From positions 1 through 25,744 of the forward strand of contig JANNFX010000022.1 in assembly GCA_031380225.1 (NCBI GenBank): a DNA stretch of 25,744 nucleotides. Direction: 5' to 3'. Under the pieces are notes generated by a model that saw only the letters and a program-made list of their open reading frames with translations, had not been told where the DNA came from and did no database searches. The stretch comes from JANNFX01 sp031380225 (GTDB lineage: Bacteria > Pseudomonadota > Alphaproteobacteria > Rhizobiales > Hyphomicrobiaceae). Shown piece by piece: positions 1-7,136 of the stretch; the stretch's first letter is position 1, and each line of letters begins with the position of its first letter. Both the position numbers and the translations under genes were made by a program.

Positions 1-288
1 GTCGACGTTCGGATGGGTATGTTCGGGAATGATGTGGTTGGGCGGCACGGCAAACAACTGGATTTGGAACGGATCGTTACGATACCAGAGGACCGACGTG
101 ACGCCGTCAATAAAGCGGACGGCCCCGTGCAGTGGCACATAGCCAATCGGGCTGCCCTTCAACAAGAAGTCTCTCAGAAAATTTTCCAGGGGATCGGTGG
201 ATTTTGCCGGCAAACTGCCCGCCTCTGCCATGGCAACGGGACCAGTTCGCGGGCTCGAAGGAACTACGGTCTCAGTCGGACTGCCCAT
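1..288 (-). CDS. Cupin-like protein, 3' part cut off by the window edge
   Basis: This open frame runs off the left edge; 96 residues of its N-terminus are visible. The start ATG at 288-286 has an AGGAG Shine-Dalgarno about seven bases upstream and an in-frame TAG just before that, so the start is firm. After a polar N-terminus of about 30 residues comes a stretch ending in FAVPPNHIIPEHTHPN. Its HxH followed by P and N resembles the first metal-binding motif of small cupin (beta-barrel) proteins. No function can be assigned because the second cupin motif lies outside the window. The gene is divergent from thiG, leaving a 164-base shared upstream region. Cupin membership is an inference from one motif. 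Confidence 0.6.
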   Translation of the reverse strand, partial: MGSPTETVVPSSPRTGPVAMAEAGSLPAKSTDPLENFLRDFLLKGSPIGYVPLHGAVRFIDGVTSVLWYRNDPFQIQLFAVPPNHIIPEHTHPNVD

Positions 289-407
289 ATTCGGCTCCTA
301 GACTTGGCCCCTAACCTTCCCGCAGAAGATTACGCCTGTCCCGGAAATTCGTCAATTATTTGAGTTGGCTTTTGGATAACTTCAAGTTGAACCGGGCTGT
401 TTTTGCG

Positions 408-442
408 GAGCAAGGCGGGTTAGTACTCTGCTCACTCCCGCC
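408..442 (+). promoter_or_regulatory. Possible pseudoknot/alternative hairpin in the thiG leader
   Basis: Two interleaved complementary pairs lie just upstream of thiG: GAGCA (408-412) with TGCTC (429-433), and GGCGGG (414-419) with CCCGCC (437-442). The order is that of an H-type pseudoknot, or of two mutually exclusive hairpins. The second helix ends four bases before the GGAG at 446-449. It could therefore affect thiG translation, but this may be chance in a GC-rich leader. It does not resemble the TPP aptamer seen before thiC. Confidence 0.3.
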
Positions 443-452
443 CTTGGAGTGA

Positions 453-1328
453 ATGGATGCAGGCCCCGAACGAGATGCCTTCGAACCGATGAACACCACG
501 ACCCCATATCTCACCGGCACGCAGCCGGGCCTCAAGCCGCTGACATTCTACGGCGTTGAATTTGCGTCGCGGTTACTGCTCGGTACGGCGCTCTATCCGT
601 CGCCGCAAATCATGGCCGATGCTGCTAAGGCGTCGCGCGCTGGCATCGTTACGGTTTCGCTCCGTCGTGAACAGGCGCGCGGGCGCTCAGGCGAACGCTT
701 CCTCGATTTGATCCGCGCGCTTGATGTACATGTGCTGCCGAACACCGCTGGCTGCCGGACCGTCAAAGAAGCGGTCACAACAGCGGCGATGGCGCGCGAA
801 TTATTCGAGACCGATTGGATCAAGCTGGAAGTGATCGCCAACGACGACACGCTGCAGCCCGACGTGTTCGGCCTTGTCGAAGCGGCCGCAATCCTCGCCA
901 AAGACGGCTTCAAAGTATTCCCCTACACAACTGAGGACCTTGGTGTCGGTGAACGATTATTGAGCGCTGGCTGCGAAGTGTTGATGCCATGGGGCGCACC
1001 GATCGGCACTGGACGCGGGCTGGCCAATAAAGCCGGTCTCAAATCAATGCGTGGTTATTTTCCAGGCGTCCCTTTGGTCATTGATGCTGGCATCGGCGCG
1101 CCGTCACACGCCGCCGAAGCCATGGAAATGGGCTACAATGCTTGTCTGTTGAACACGGCTGTCGCGAAGGCCGGTGATCCGATCCGCATGGCCGAGGCCT
1201 TCGCCAAAGCCATCGATGCAGGGCGCGCCGCCTACGAGTCAGGTCTGATGGAGCCACGCGATATGGCCGTGCCGTCGACGCCAGTCGCAGGCACGCCGTT
1301 TTTCGACATTGGCCGTAAGCCTTCTTGA
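453..1328 (+). CDS. thiG: Thiazole synthase ThiG
   Basis: ThiG forms the thiazole phosphate ring of thiamine from 1-deoxy-xylulose 5-phosphate, dehydroglycine and the sulfur carried by ThiS thiocarboxylate, in the cytoplasm. The 291-residue frame shows the family hallmarks: LLLGTALYPSP near residue 41, LPNTAGC near 95, WIKLEVI with the presumed Schiff-base Lys124, and a C-terminal IDAGIGAPSHAAEAMEMG phosphate-binding region. Typical ThiG has about 260 residues, so the N-terminus may be over-long. ATG 453 has GGAG only three bases upstream, while ATG 489 gives 279 residues but lacks a good Shine-Dalgarno. thiE follows after nine bases, so the two are surely co-transcribed. thiS and thiO, often upstream, are absent here. 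Confidence 0.95.
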   Translation: MDAGPERDAFEPMNTTTPYLTGTQPGLKPLTFYGVEFASRLLLGTALYPSPQIMADAAKASRAGIVTVSLRREQARGRSGERFLDLIRALDVHVLPNTAGCRTVKEAVTTAAMARELFETDWIKLEVIANDDTLQPDVFGLVEAAAILAKDGFKVFPYTTEDLGVGERLLSAGCEVLMPWGAPIGTGRGLANKAGLKSMRGYFPGVPLVIDAGIGAPSHAAEAMEMGYNACLLNTAVAKAGDPIRMAEAFAKAIDAGRAAYESGLMEPRDMAVPSTPVAGTPFFDIGRKPS

Positions 1329-1337
1329 GGAAGCCTT

Positions 1338-1952
1338 ATGCTGCTTGACCGTTTTTATCCGATCGTTCCTGATATCGCTTGGCTGAAGCGGATCGCGCCG
1401 ATTGGCATTAAGACCGTGCAATTGCGGATCAAGAACGCGACGCCCGAAATGGCGGCCCGCCAAATCGCAGAGGCCATTGGCGTCGCACGCGTCCATGGTT
1501 GCCAGCTGATCATCAACGATTATTGGCGCGAGGCGATCGATGCCGGCGCTTCATTTATCCACCTTGGGCAAGAGGACTTGGCGGCGGCTGACCTCCACGC
1601 AATATCGAAAGCAGGACTGTCGCTCGGCGTCTCCACCCATAGCGAAGCCGAGCTCGAAACGGCGCTCGGCGCCGATCCGGACTACATCGCACTCGGTCCG
1701 ATTTATGAGACCAAGCTCAAAGCCATGCCCTGGGCACCTCAAGGCCTCGCCCGGATTGAGCAATGGAAATCCCGGGTCGGCAAGTTACCGCTGGTCGCCA
1801 TCGGCGGCATCACACCGGAACGCGCGCCGGGAGTTCTGGCGGCGGGAGCGGACAGTGTCGCTATCATTACAGATTTTTTAGCTGCATCTGATCCCGAGGC
1901 GCGGGTCCTACACTGGGTGGAATGGGCAGAAACGTCCGCCAACACTCACTGA
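1338..1952 (+). CDS. thiE: Thiamine-phosphate synthase ThiE
   Basis: ThiE joins the pyrimidine (HMP-PP) and thiazole phosphate halves into thiamine phosphate, releasing pyrophosphate. The 204 residues match a short TIM-barrel ThiE: QLRIKN (residues 28-33) for the canonical QLR.K, LIINDYWREA (58-67), FIHLGQEDL (73-81), IALGPIYETKLK (117-128) and VAIGGI (153-158). In the last but one, ThiE usually has GPIFPT.TK, so this is a slightly divergent member. The Tyr-Trp after IIND replaces the more usual Arg-Val. An AGGAAG Shine-Dalgarno overlaps the thiG stop, which supports the ATG at 1338. It acts directly with ThiG, encoded upstream. Confidence 0.92.
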   Translation: MLLDRFYPIVPDIAWLKRIAPIGIKTVQLRIKNATPEMAARQIAEAIGVARVHGCQLIINDYWREAIDAGASFIHLGQEDLAAADLHAISKAGLSLGVSTHSEAELETALGADPDYIALGPIYETKLKAMPWAPQGLARIEQWKSRVGKLPLVAIGGITPERAPGVLAAGADSVAIITDFLAASDPEARVLHWVEWAETSANTH

Positions 1953-2119
1953 GCTATAACGTTGGTTAGTGCGGATCATCACATAATCTGATCTCTGGTC
2001 ACGCAAATGCGATTTGAAGTTATCAGGACCCTCGCGTATCTATTATCAATCGAAGGCGGCGAACGCCTCACAAGACGACCGCCTCAAAGAAACAAACAAC
2101 AGACTTTTGGAGAGAAATC

Positions 2120-2209
2120 ATGAAGATCTGGACCAAGCCCGCCGTACGCGAAACCGAAGTCGGCCTCGAAGTTACGTCGTATCTGCCAGCTGACATCGAC
2201 ATCATCTAA
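2120..2209 (+). CDS. pqqA: PQQ precursor peptide PqqA (orphan copy)
   Basis: This 29-codon gene encodes a peptide beginning MKIWTKPAV, with Gly15, Glu17 and Tyr21 in the context VGLEVTSY. PqqA peptides provide a Glu and a Tyr, spaced E-x-x-x-Y, that the radical SAM enzyme PqqE cross-links (with the chaperone PqqD) on the way to pyrroloquinoline quinone. Length, N-terminal Trp, Pro, and the EVTSY core agree well with Methylobacterium-type PqqA. A GGAGAG Shine-Dalgarno lies at 2109-2114, and a strong terminator follows 27 bases after the stop, so this is a complete monocistronic unit. No pqqB, C, D or E is in the window. It is probably an additional or detached pqqA copy; a different RiPP precursor is less likely. 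Confidence 0.85.
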   Translation: MKIWTKPAVRETEVGLEVTSYLPADIDII

Positions 2210-2236
2210 GATCGTCGATCTTTGTTGAGTTAAAGA

Positions 2237-2265
2237 CGCGGTGGCCCAACGGCCGCCGCGTTTTT
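2237..2265 (+). terminator. Rho-independent terminator of pqqA
   Basis: A 10-bp stem (CGCGGTGGCC with GGCCGCCGCG, one G-U pair) around a CAAC loop is followed by TTTTT. It closes the short pqqA transcript and faces the end of the RTX gene on the other strand. Confidence 0.88.
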
Positions 2266-2300
2266 CGTTGTGGGATGACTTCAAGTCTCGACAAGACCGA

Positions 2301-3461
2301 TCAGATAAAGATCGAACCATCGACACTGGCTGGTGAACGGCCAGACAGGAAAATCGCCGTGTCATTGACGAAGCCGTCAGCCGATGTGTCCGTGAACAGG
2401 ATCAGCGCCCCGCCAGCGTAGGATCTAACCGAGAATTCACCGTTGGCCGTGTTGCCGTCGTGCCAAGCCTCATTGAGATCGATGTGATCAACGCCGAATT
2501 CAAAGTCGGTGATGCAATCGACACCATCACCTGCATTGAATATGAATGTATCCGCGCCCGATCCGCCCGTCAGGGTGTCGCCGAAGGTGACGTCTGACAG
2601 GTGGTGGGTGGTCTTGATGACAACGCTATCAGGATTGCTGCCAGCCGCTTTGGGACCTGGCCGCCCAACTTCACCAACGATGCGTAATGTGCCCGGCGCC
2701 GGACCCGCATTAAAAATCACCGATGTGCCAGGGTCAATCTGCCCATGCGGACCGAGGTCAATGGGCTGCCCCTTACCGTCCGGCTGGGCATTCCAATTGC
2801 GGGCGGAATTGTAGCCATTCGTGATGACAAAAATCGCGTCCCCTTCGGCTCGTCCGAGTGACGTCAATTGGCCCGCGTCCGAGATGTTATGATACTTCGG
2901 CACTACGACCCATTCGCCGGCGTCGTCAATCTGTGACAGCGGGATCAGCAGTCCAGCGCCGTATTGGTAGTACTTGACTGACGTCGTGGCGAACGCAACC
3001 GAGCCATCGTCAGCGCCGCCTGAGATGACATCGAGGCCGGAATCGCCCCACATCTTGTCGTTGTCGCTGCCGCCGAACATCGCGTCGTTGTTACCGCCAC
3101 CCCACATGGCGTCGCTGCCCGTGCCGCCCAGCAAAGTGTCGTTGCCACTATGGCCGGTCAGAGTATCGTTGTTAGCGCCGCCTTCAAGGCGGTCATTGCC
3201 GCTGTCGCCATTGGCGATGTCGCGGCCAGCGCTGCCGACGAAACGATCATCGAACTTCGTCAGCAGGAAGCTGCGCACATTGGTGTAGGTATCGCCATCC
3301 GCGGCGCCGGTGTTGTTGGCAAGATTGTTGAGGTCGATCACAATGCCAAATGAAGCGTTGGCGTAGATGACCTTGTCATAGCCCTGCACACCATCAAACT
3401 GCTCGGCGGCGGCCGACGCAATAAAGCTGTCGTTGCCCTTTGTTCCGCGGCGCAAACTCAT
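2301..3461 (-). CDS. RTX (hemolysin-type calcium-binding repeat) protein
   Basis: A 386-residue protein with no N-terminal signal peptide. Residues about 77-150 hold a run of glycine/aspartate-rich nonapeptides such as SGNDTLLGGTGSDAMWGG, the RTX motif GGxGxDxUx that folds into a calcium-binding beta roll. A middle region of roughly 140 residues (155-290), rich in Gly, Pro and Asp, has no motif I know. A second RTX block (GDTLTGGSGADTFIF, near 295-308) leads into a C-terminal beta-rich tail ending in SIFI. RTX repeats plus an uncleaved C-terminal signal are typical of type I secretion through an ABC exporter, but no exporter genes are adjacent. A GAGGAG Shine-Dalgarno precedes the ATG at 3461. 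The substrate or role is unknown. The gene is convergent with pqqA and divergent from the thiC leader. Confidence 0.85.
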   Translation of the reverse strand: MSLRRGTKGNDSFIASAAAEQFDGVQGYDKVIYANASFGIVIDLNNLANNTGAADGDTYTNVRSFLLTKFDDRFVGSAGRDIANGDSGNDRLEGGANNDTLTGHSGNDTLLGGTGSDAMWGGGNNDAMFGGSDNDKMWGDSGLDVISGGADDGSVAFATTSVKYYQYGAGLLIPLSQIDDAGEWVVVPKYHNISDAGQLTSLGRAEGDAIFVITNGYNSARNWNAQPDGKGQPIDLGPHGQIDPGTSVIFNAGPAPGTLRIVGEVGRPGPKAAGSNPDSVVIKTTHHLSDVTFGDTLTGGSGADTFIFNAGDGVDCITDFEFGVDHIDLNEAWHDGNTANGEFSVRSYAGGALILFTDTSADGFVNDTAIFLSGRSPASVDGSIFI

Positions 3462-3715
3462 ATTTCGAACTCCTCAACGGCCGATTGCATTGGCCGCACC
3501 ACTAACTTGACTAGAAATCTTATCGCGTCCGGGTGAAGACGCCGTTGAAGTGCATTGACAATCCTTGTGAGCAATGAAACCGGTTGTTTACGGTTGTGGG
3601 GGAATTGCGCCGCCGGGGAGGCATTTGGCACCCGGATGACGCCAACGGCGTTCTATTTCGAATGCCTTGGAAGGGATTCGCTAACCACCTTGCTTTCGCC
3701 GCCGTTTTCGGGACT

Positions 3716-3824
3716 ACTGCCGTCTACCGAGGGGTGCCGGTTTTCTGTACGGCTGAGATCGCGCAATCGAGTGCGAAAACCCTTTGAACTTGATCCGGGT
3801 CATGCCGGCGAAGGGACGGGCAGT
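3716..3824 (+). ncRNA. TPP riboswitch aptamer (THI element) of thiC
   Basis: The TPP-binding core is clear: GGGGTGCC, then CTGAGATC, then an ACCCTTTGAACTTGATCC stretch, GGGTCATGCCGGCG and AGGGA. The closing P1 helix pairs ACTGCCGTC (3716-3724) with GACGGGCAGT (3815-3824), with one bulged G. In this family, binding of thiamine pyrophosphate shuts down the downstream gene, here thiC, 88 bases further on. The preceding stretch 3462-3715 holds the divergent RTX promoter region and a TTGACA-like box at 3555-3560 but no supported gene. Confidence 0.95.
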
Positions 3825-3866
3825 ACCTCACATCCTAACGTGCGGCACCATTCCATTCATCGCATG

Positions 3867-3908
3867 ATCTCTAATTTTCGCGCCGAGCCGTTGCGCGCGA
3901 GGGGAGAT
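3867..3908 (+). promoter_or_regulatory. Possible Shine-Dalgarno-masking helix (riboswitch output)
   Basis: CGCGC (3879-3883) can pair with GCGCG (3893-3897), and ATCTC (3867-3871) with GAGAT (3904-3908), which overlaps the thiC Shine-Dalgarno GGGGAG (3901-3906). No T-run is present. This fits translational control by the TPP riboswitch, as is common in Gram-negative bacteria. It is a hand-drawn fold, so only moderately certain. Confidence 0.45.
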
Positions 3909-3912
3909 GTCC

Positions 3913-5901
3913 ATGAACAAACCAACCCGCCCATCAGAGCTGATGATACCCAAGGTCACAACTGGGCCAGTCTCTGGATCGCATAAGGTTTATACGTCAC
4001 CGGGTTTTACGCCCCAAGGACAGCCGCATGAGCTGGTGCCTTGGGTACCGTTTCGTGAGATCACGCTGAGTGATCCAGCAGAGCCAGCGTTCCGCGTTTA
4101 TGATTCTTCGGGGCCGTATACGGACGCCAGCGCCGTCATTGACGTTGAAAAAGGATTGCCGCGGCATCGCGAGGCCTGGATCAAAGCGCGCGGCGGCGTC
4201 GAGAGCTATCAAGGCCGAACCATTATGCCAGAGGACAATGGTCATGTGTCGGGCGCCCAGGCTGCGCGCGATTTTCCGAATAGACCGATGCCGATGCGGG
4301 CCATCTCTCGTTCGGGGTCCGACCCCATTCTAACTCAATTTGAATTCGCGCGCGCGGGCATCATCACCAATGAGATGATCTACGTCGCGCATCGCGAGAA
4401 CCTTGGGCGTGCGGCAGTCCTCGAGCGCGCGGCGCACGCATTGAAAGACGGCGAAAGCTTTGGCGCCAGCTTGCCCGAGCACATCACGCCGGAATTCGTG
4501 CGCTCAGAAATCGCGCTTGGCCGTGCGATCATTCCTTCGAACATCAACCATGCCGAATTGGAGCCGATGATTATCGGCCGTAACTTCCTGGTCAAGATCA
4601 ACGCCAATATCGGCAACTCCGCGGTGTCGTCGTCGATCGAGGAAGAAGTCGAGAAAATGGTGTGGGCGATCCGCTGGGGCGCCGACACCGTCATGGACCT
4701 GTCGACGGGCCGCAACATTCACACCACGCGCGAATGGATCTTGCGCAACTCGCCAGTCCCCATCGGCACAGTGCCGATCTATCAAGCGCTCGAAAAATGC
4801 GGAGGTGATCCGGTCAAGCTGACCTGGGAGATGTATAAAGACACGTTGATCGAGCAGTGCGAGCAAGGCGTCGATTATTTCACCATTCACGCCGGCGTTC
4901 GCTTGCCGTATGTGCCGCTAACCGCCAACCGCGTTACCGGCATAGTCTCGCGGGGCGGCTCGATCATGGCCAAGTGGTGCCTCGCCCATCACAAGGAGAG
5001 CTTCCTCTACGAACGATTCGACGAGATTTGCGATCTGATGCGCCGCTACGATGTTTCGTTCTCACTCGGCGACGGTCTGCGTCCCGGCTCAATCGCAGAC
5101 GCCAATGATCGCGCGCAATTTGCCGAACTCGAAACACTTGGCGAACTGACAAAAATCGCCTGGGACAAAGGCTGCCAAGTCATGATCGAAGGCCCCGGCC
5201 ACGTGCCAATGCACAAGATCAAAATCAACATGGACAAGCAGTTGCGCGAATGCGGCGAGGCGCCATTTTATACGTTGGGGCCATTAACGACCGACATCGC
5301 GCCGGGATACGATCACATAACGTCGGGCATTGGTGCGGCCATGATCGGTTGGTTCGGTTGCGCCATGCTCTGCTATGTGACGCCGAAGGAACACCTGGGT
5401 CTGCCGAACCGCGACGATGTAAAAGCCGGCGTCATCACGTACAAGATCGCAGCACACGCAGCCGACTTAGCGAAAGGGCATCCGGCCGCGCAATTGCGTG
5501 ACGACGCGTTAAGCCGCGCGCGCTTCGATTTCCGTTGGCAGGATCAGTTCAACCTCTCGCTCGATCCCGACACCGCGCGTTCCTACCACGACGAGACGTT
5601 GCCGAAAGACGCGCACAAAGTTGCGCACTTCTGCTCGATGTGCGGTCCAAAATTCTGCTCGATGAAAATCACGCAGGATGTGAGGGATTATGCGCGCCAG
5701 CAGAACGAGCGCAATGGCGAAGCGTTGGCCGAAATTGAAACAGAGATCGGCGCAATTGATCCGCAGGCAGGTATGGATGAAATGAGCGCCCGCTTCAAAG
5801 AAATGGGCGGTGAGTTGTATCTCGACACCGACAAAGTAGCAGCGTCAGGGCTTGCCCCGGAGCTTCAGAAACACAAAGCCGCGAACAAGGCGTTGGGGTG
5901 A
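3913..5901 (+). CDS. thiC: Phosphomethylpyrimidine synthase ThiC
   Basis: ThiC is the radical SAM-type enzyme that rearranges aminoimidazole ribotide into HMP-phosphate, the pyrimidine half of thiamine. The 662-residue protein has the usual length of the long bacterial form. It carries the C-terminal 4Fe-4S motif CSMCGPKFC (Cys574, Cys577, Cys582) and conserved blocks such as IPSNINH, GNSAVSSSIEEEVEKM, YFTIHAGV, ASLGDGLRPG-like SFSLGDGLRPGS and EGPGHVPMHKI. The ATG at 3913 is preferred over 3907 because GGGGAG at 3901-3906 would touch the latter. The TPP riboswitch upstream shows feedback control by the pathway end product. It serves the same pathway as thiG-thiE, but is separated from them by pqqA and the RTX gene. 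Confidence 0.97.
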   Translation: MNKPTRPSELMIPKVTTGPVSGSHKVYTSPGFTPQGQPHELVPWVPFREITLSDPAEPAFRVYDSSGPYTDASAVIDVEKGLPRHREAWIKARGGVESYQGRTIMPEDNGHVSGAQAARDFPNRPMPMRAISRSGSDPILTQFEFARAGIITNEMIYVAHRENLGRAAVLERAAHALKDGESFGASLPEHITPEFVRSEIALGRAIIPSNINHAELEPMIIGRNFLVKINANIGNSAVSSSIEEEVEKMVWAIRWGADTVMDLSTGRNIHTTREWILRNSPVPIGTVPIYQALEKCGGDPVKLTWEMYKDTLIEQCEQGVDYFTIHAGVRLPYVPLTANRVTGIVSRGGSIMAKWCLAHHKESFLYERFDEICDLMRRYDVSFSLGDGLRPGSIADANDRAQFAELETLGELTKIAWDKGCQVMIEGPGHVPMHKIKINMDKQLRECGEAPFYTLGPLTTDIAPGYDHITSGIGAAMIGWFGCAMLCYVTPKEHLGLPNRDDVKAGVITYKIAAHAADLAKGHPAAQLRDDALSRARFDFRWQDQFNLSLDPDTARSYHDETLPKDAHKVAHFCSMCGPKFCSMKITQDVRDYARQQNERNGEALAEIETEIGAIDPQAGMDEMSARFKEMGGELYLDTDKVAASGLAPELQKHKAANKALG

Positions 5902-5954
5902 GCGGATCGCGAGATCCAATCCTCGCGCTGCCTTTACGCATCATCACGCTACGT

Positions 5955-7127
5955 TCACAACGGCCGAGGCGGGCGACGGGCGGGATTTGTCGGCAGCGTC
6001 ACCAGCTGACCTCCGCCTTCGTTCCCAGAAGCCTGTGACTTAGCGCGCGGCGCAGGCGGCAGGACCGGCACCACCGCAGTCGTAGGTGCCGCGCGCGTCA
6101 GTGCCGGCACGGTATTGGCCCAACCATAAGCCAGCATTGTCATCAACGCCGACGCGGCAAAGAAATACACGCCGGGTTGCACTTGCGCTTCCGTATAGCC
6201 CGATGAATTGACATAAAAAATCATCAGCGCCAACACCATGACGTCGGTCATCGAATAACGGCCAAGCCATTCCATGGTCGCAATTGATTTCTTGCGGAAC
6301 TCGGGCGGGATATCTGGCGACGTCATCAACGTCAGCAAATAAAGCAGTTTCAGGAATGGAAACAGGATCGAAAATAGGAATAGCACCACTGTCAAGAAAT
6401 ACTCATCGCTTTCGAACAACGCCCAGATGATGGTAGCGATCGAGTGGGTGTTAGTCCACACATAGACAGTTGTGAATTTGATCACCGGCAGAATGATGCC
6501 GAGCACAAAAAACACCGTCGCGCAGATGATCAACAGCGACAACACAAAGTTACGGAACGGTGTCAGCGGTTTGAGGACGCCAGCCTCGGCGTGCAGTTCG
6601 GGCACGGCGGCCAATCCTTCGGTTCGCAGCCACGAATAGGATATGATCATCAGCACGACGGCGGCGGTGAAAAAATACACGCCGGTCAAGCTGGCGGCAT
6701 CGTAAACACCCTGGGCCTTGATAAAAAAGATCGTTAGCGACAACACCAGCACGTCATGCATCGACCATTTGCCGAGCCATTCCAGCGCCACCAACCGTTT
6801 CGATTGGCGGGTCAGTTCTTCGGCTGGCAGTGTCGAGACCAGCAGCAAATAGAGAAGTTTCATGACCGGCAGCACGATTGAAAAAATCAGCACCGTGAAG
6901 CCGAGGAAATTCTGGCCGTCATTGATCAGCACGTGCACGGTTGAGAGCAGCGAATGCTCGGTCGACCAAAACGCGAATTGAGTGAGCTTGATAATCGGCA
7001 GCGTAATGCCGAGCGCCAAACAGACAGCGGCGCCAATAATAGCGAGGCTTAACAGAAACCGCCGCCCGCCGAGCTTCATACCCACTGCACCCTTTTCAAC
7101 CTGAAAAACTAATACAATGGCCTGCAC
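5955..7127 (-). CDS. Paraquat-inducible protein A-like membrane protein with two PqiA domains
   Basis: A 390-residue integral membrane protein made of two similar halves, each with about four membrane segments. The halves carry the PqiA signatures LEWLGKWSMHDVLVL (about 116-129) and MEWLGRYSMTDVMVL (about 285-299), each preceded by LP(V/F)(M/L)KLLYLL. PqiA proteins are the inner-membrane part of a phospholipid transport and envelope-integrity system. The paired-cysteine zinc ribbons of E. coli PqiA are missing, and no MCE-domain PqiB gene is adjacent. The tail after residue 340 is Pro/Ala/Arg-rich. The GTG start at 7127 has AGGA four bases upstream and lies nine bases after the previous gene. 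An ATG at 7079 (MKLGGRRF) is the alternative. Co-transcription with the upstream gene is very likely. Confidence 0.85.
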   Translation of the reverse strand: MQAIVLVFQVEKGAVGMKLGGRRFLLSLAIIGAAVCLALGITLPIIKLTQFAFWSTEHSLLSTVHVLINDGQNFLGFTVLIFSIVLPVMKLLYLLLVSTLPAEELTRQSKRLVALEWLGKWSMHDVLVLSLTIFFIKAQGVYDAASLTGVYFFTAAVVLMIISYSWLRTEGLAAVPELHAEAGVLKPLTPFRNFVLSLLIICATVFFVLGIILPVIKFTTVYVWTNTHSIATIIWALFESDEYFLTVVLFLFSILFPFLKLLYLLTLMTSPDIPPEFRKKSIATMEWLGRYSMTDVMVLALMIFYVNSSGYTEAQVQPGVYFFAASALMTMLAYGWANTVPALTRAAPTTAVVPVLPPAPRAKSQASGNEGGGQLVTLPTNPARRPPRPL

Positions 7128-7136
7128 CTTATCCTA

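Noticed and set aside
13..363. Plus-strand open frame of 116 residues at the left edge
   Set aside because: It lies opposite the cupin-like gene, which has a proper ribosome site and a recognisable motif; the plus frame has neither.
3555..3560. TTGACA as the -35 box of thiC
   Set aside because: No convincing -10 box lies about 17 bases downstream, so the promoter cannot be placed.
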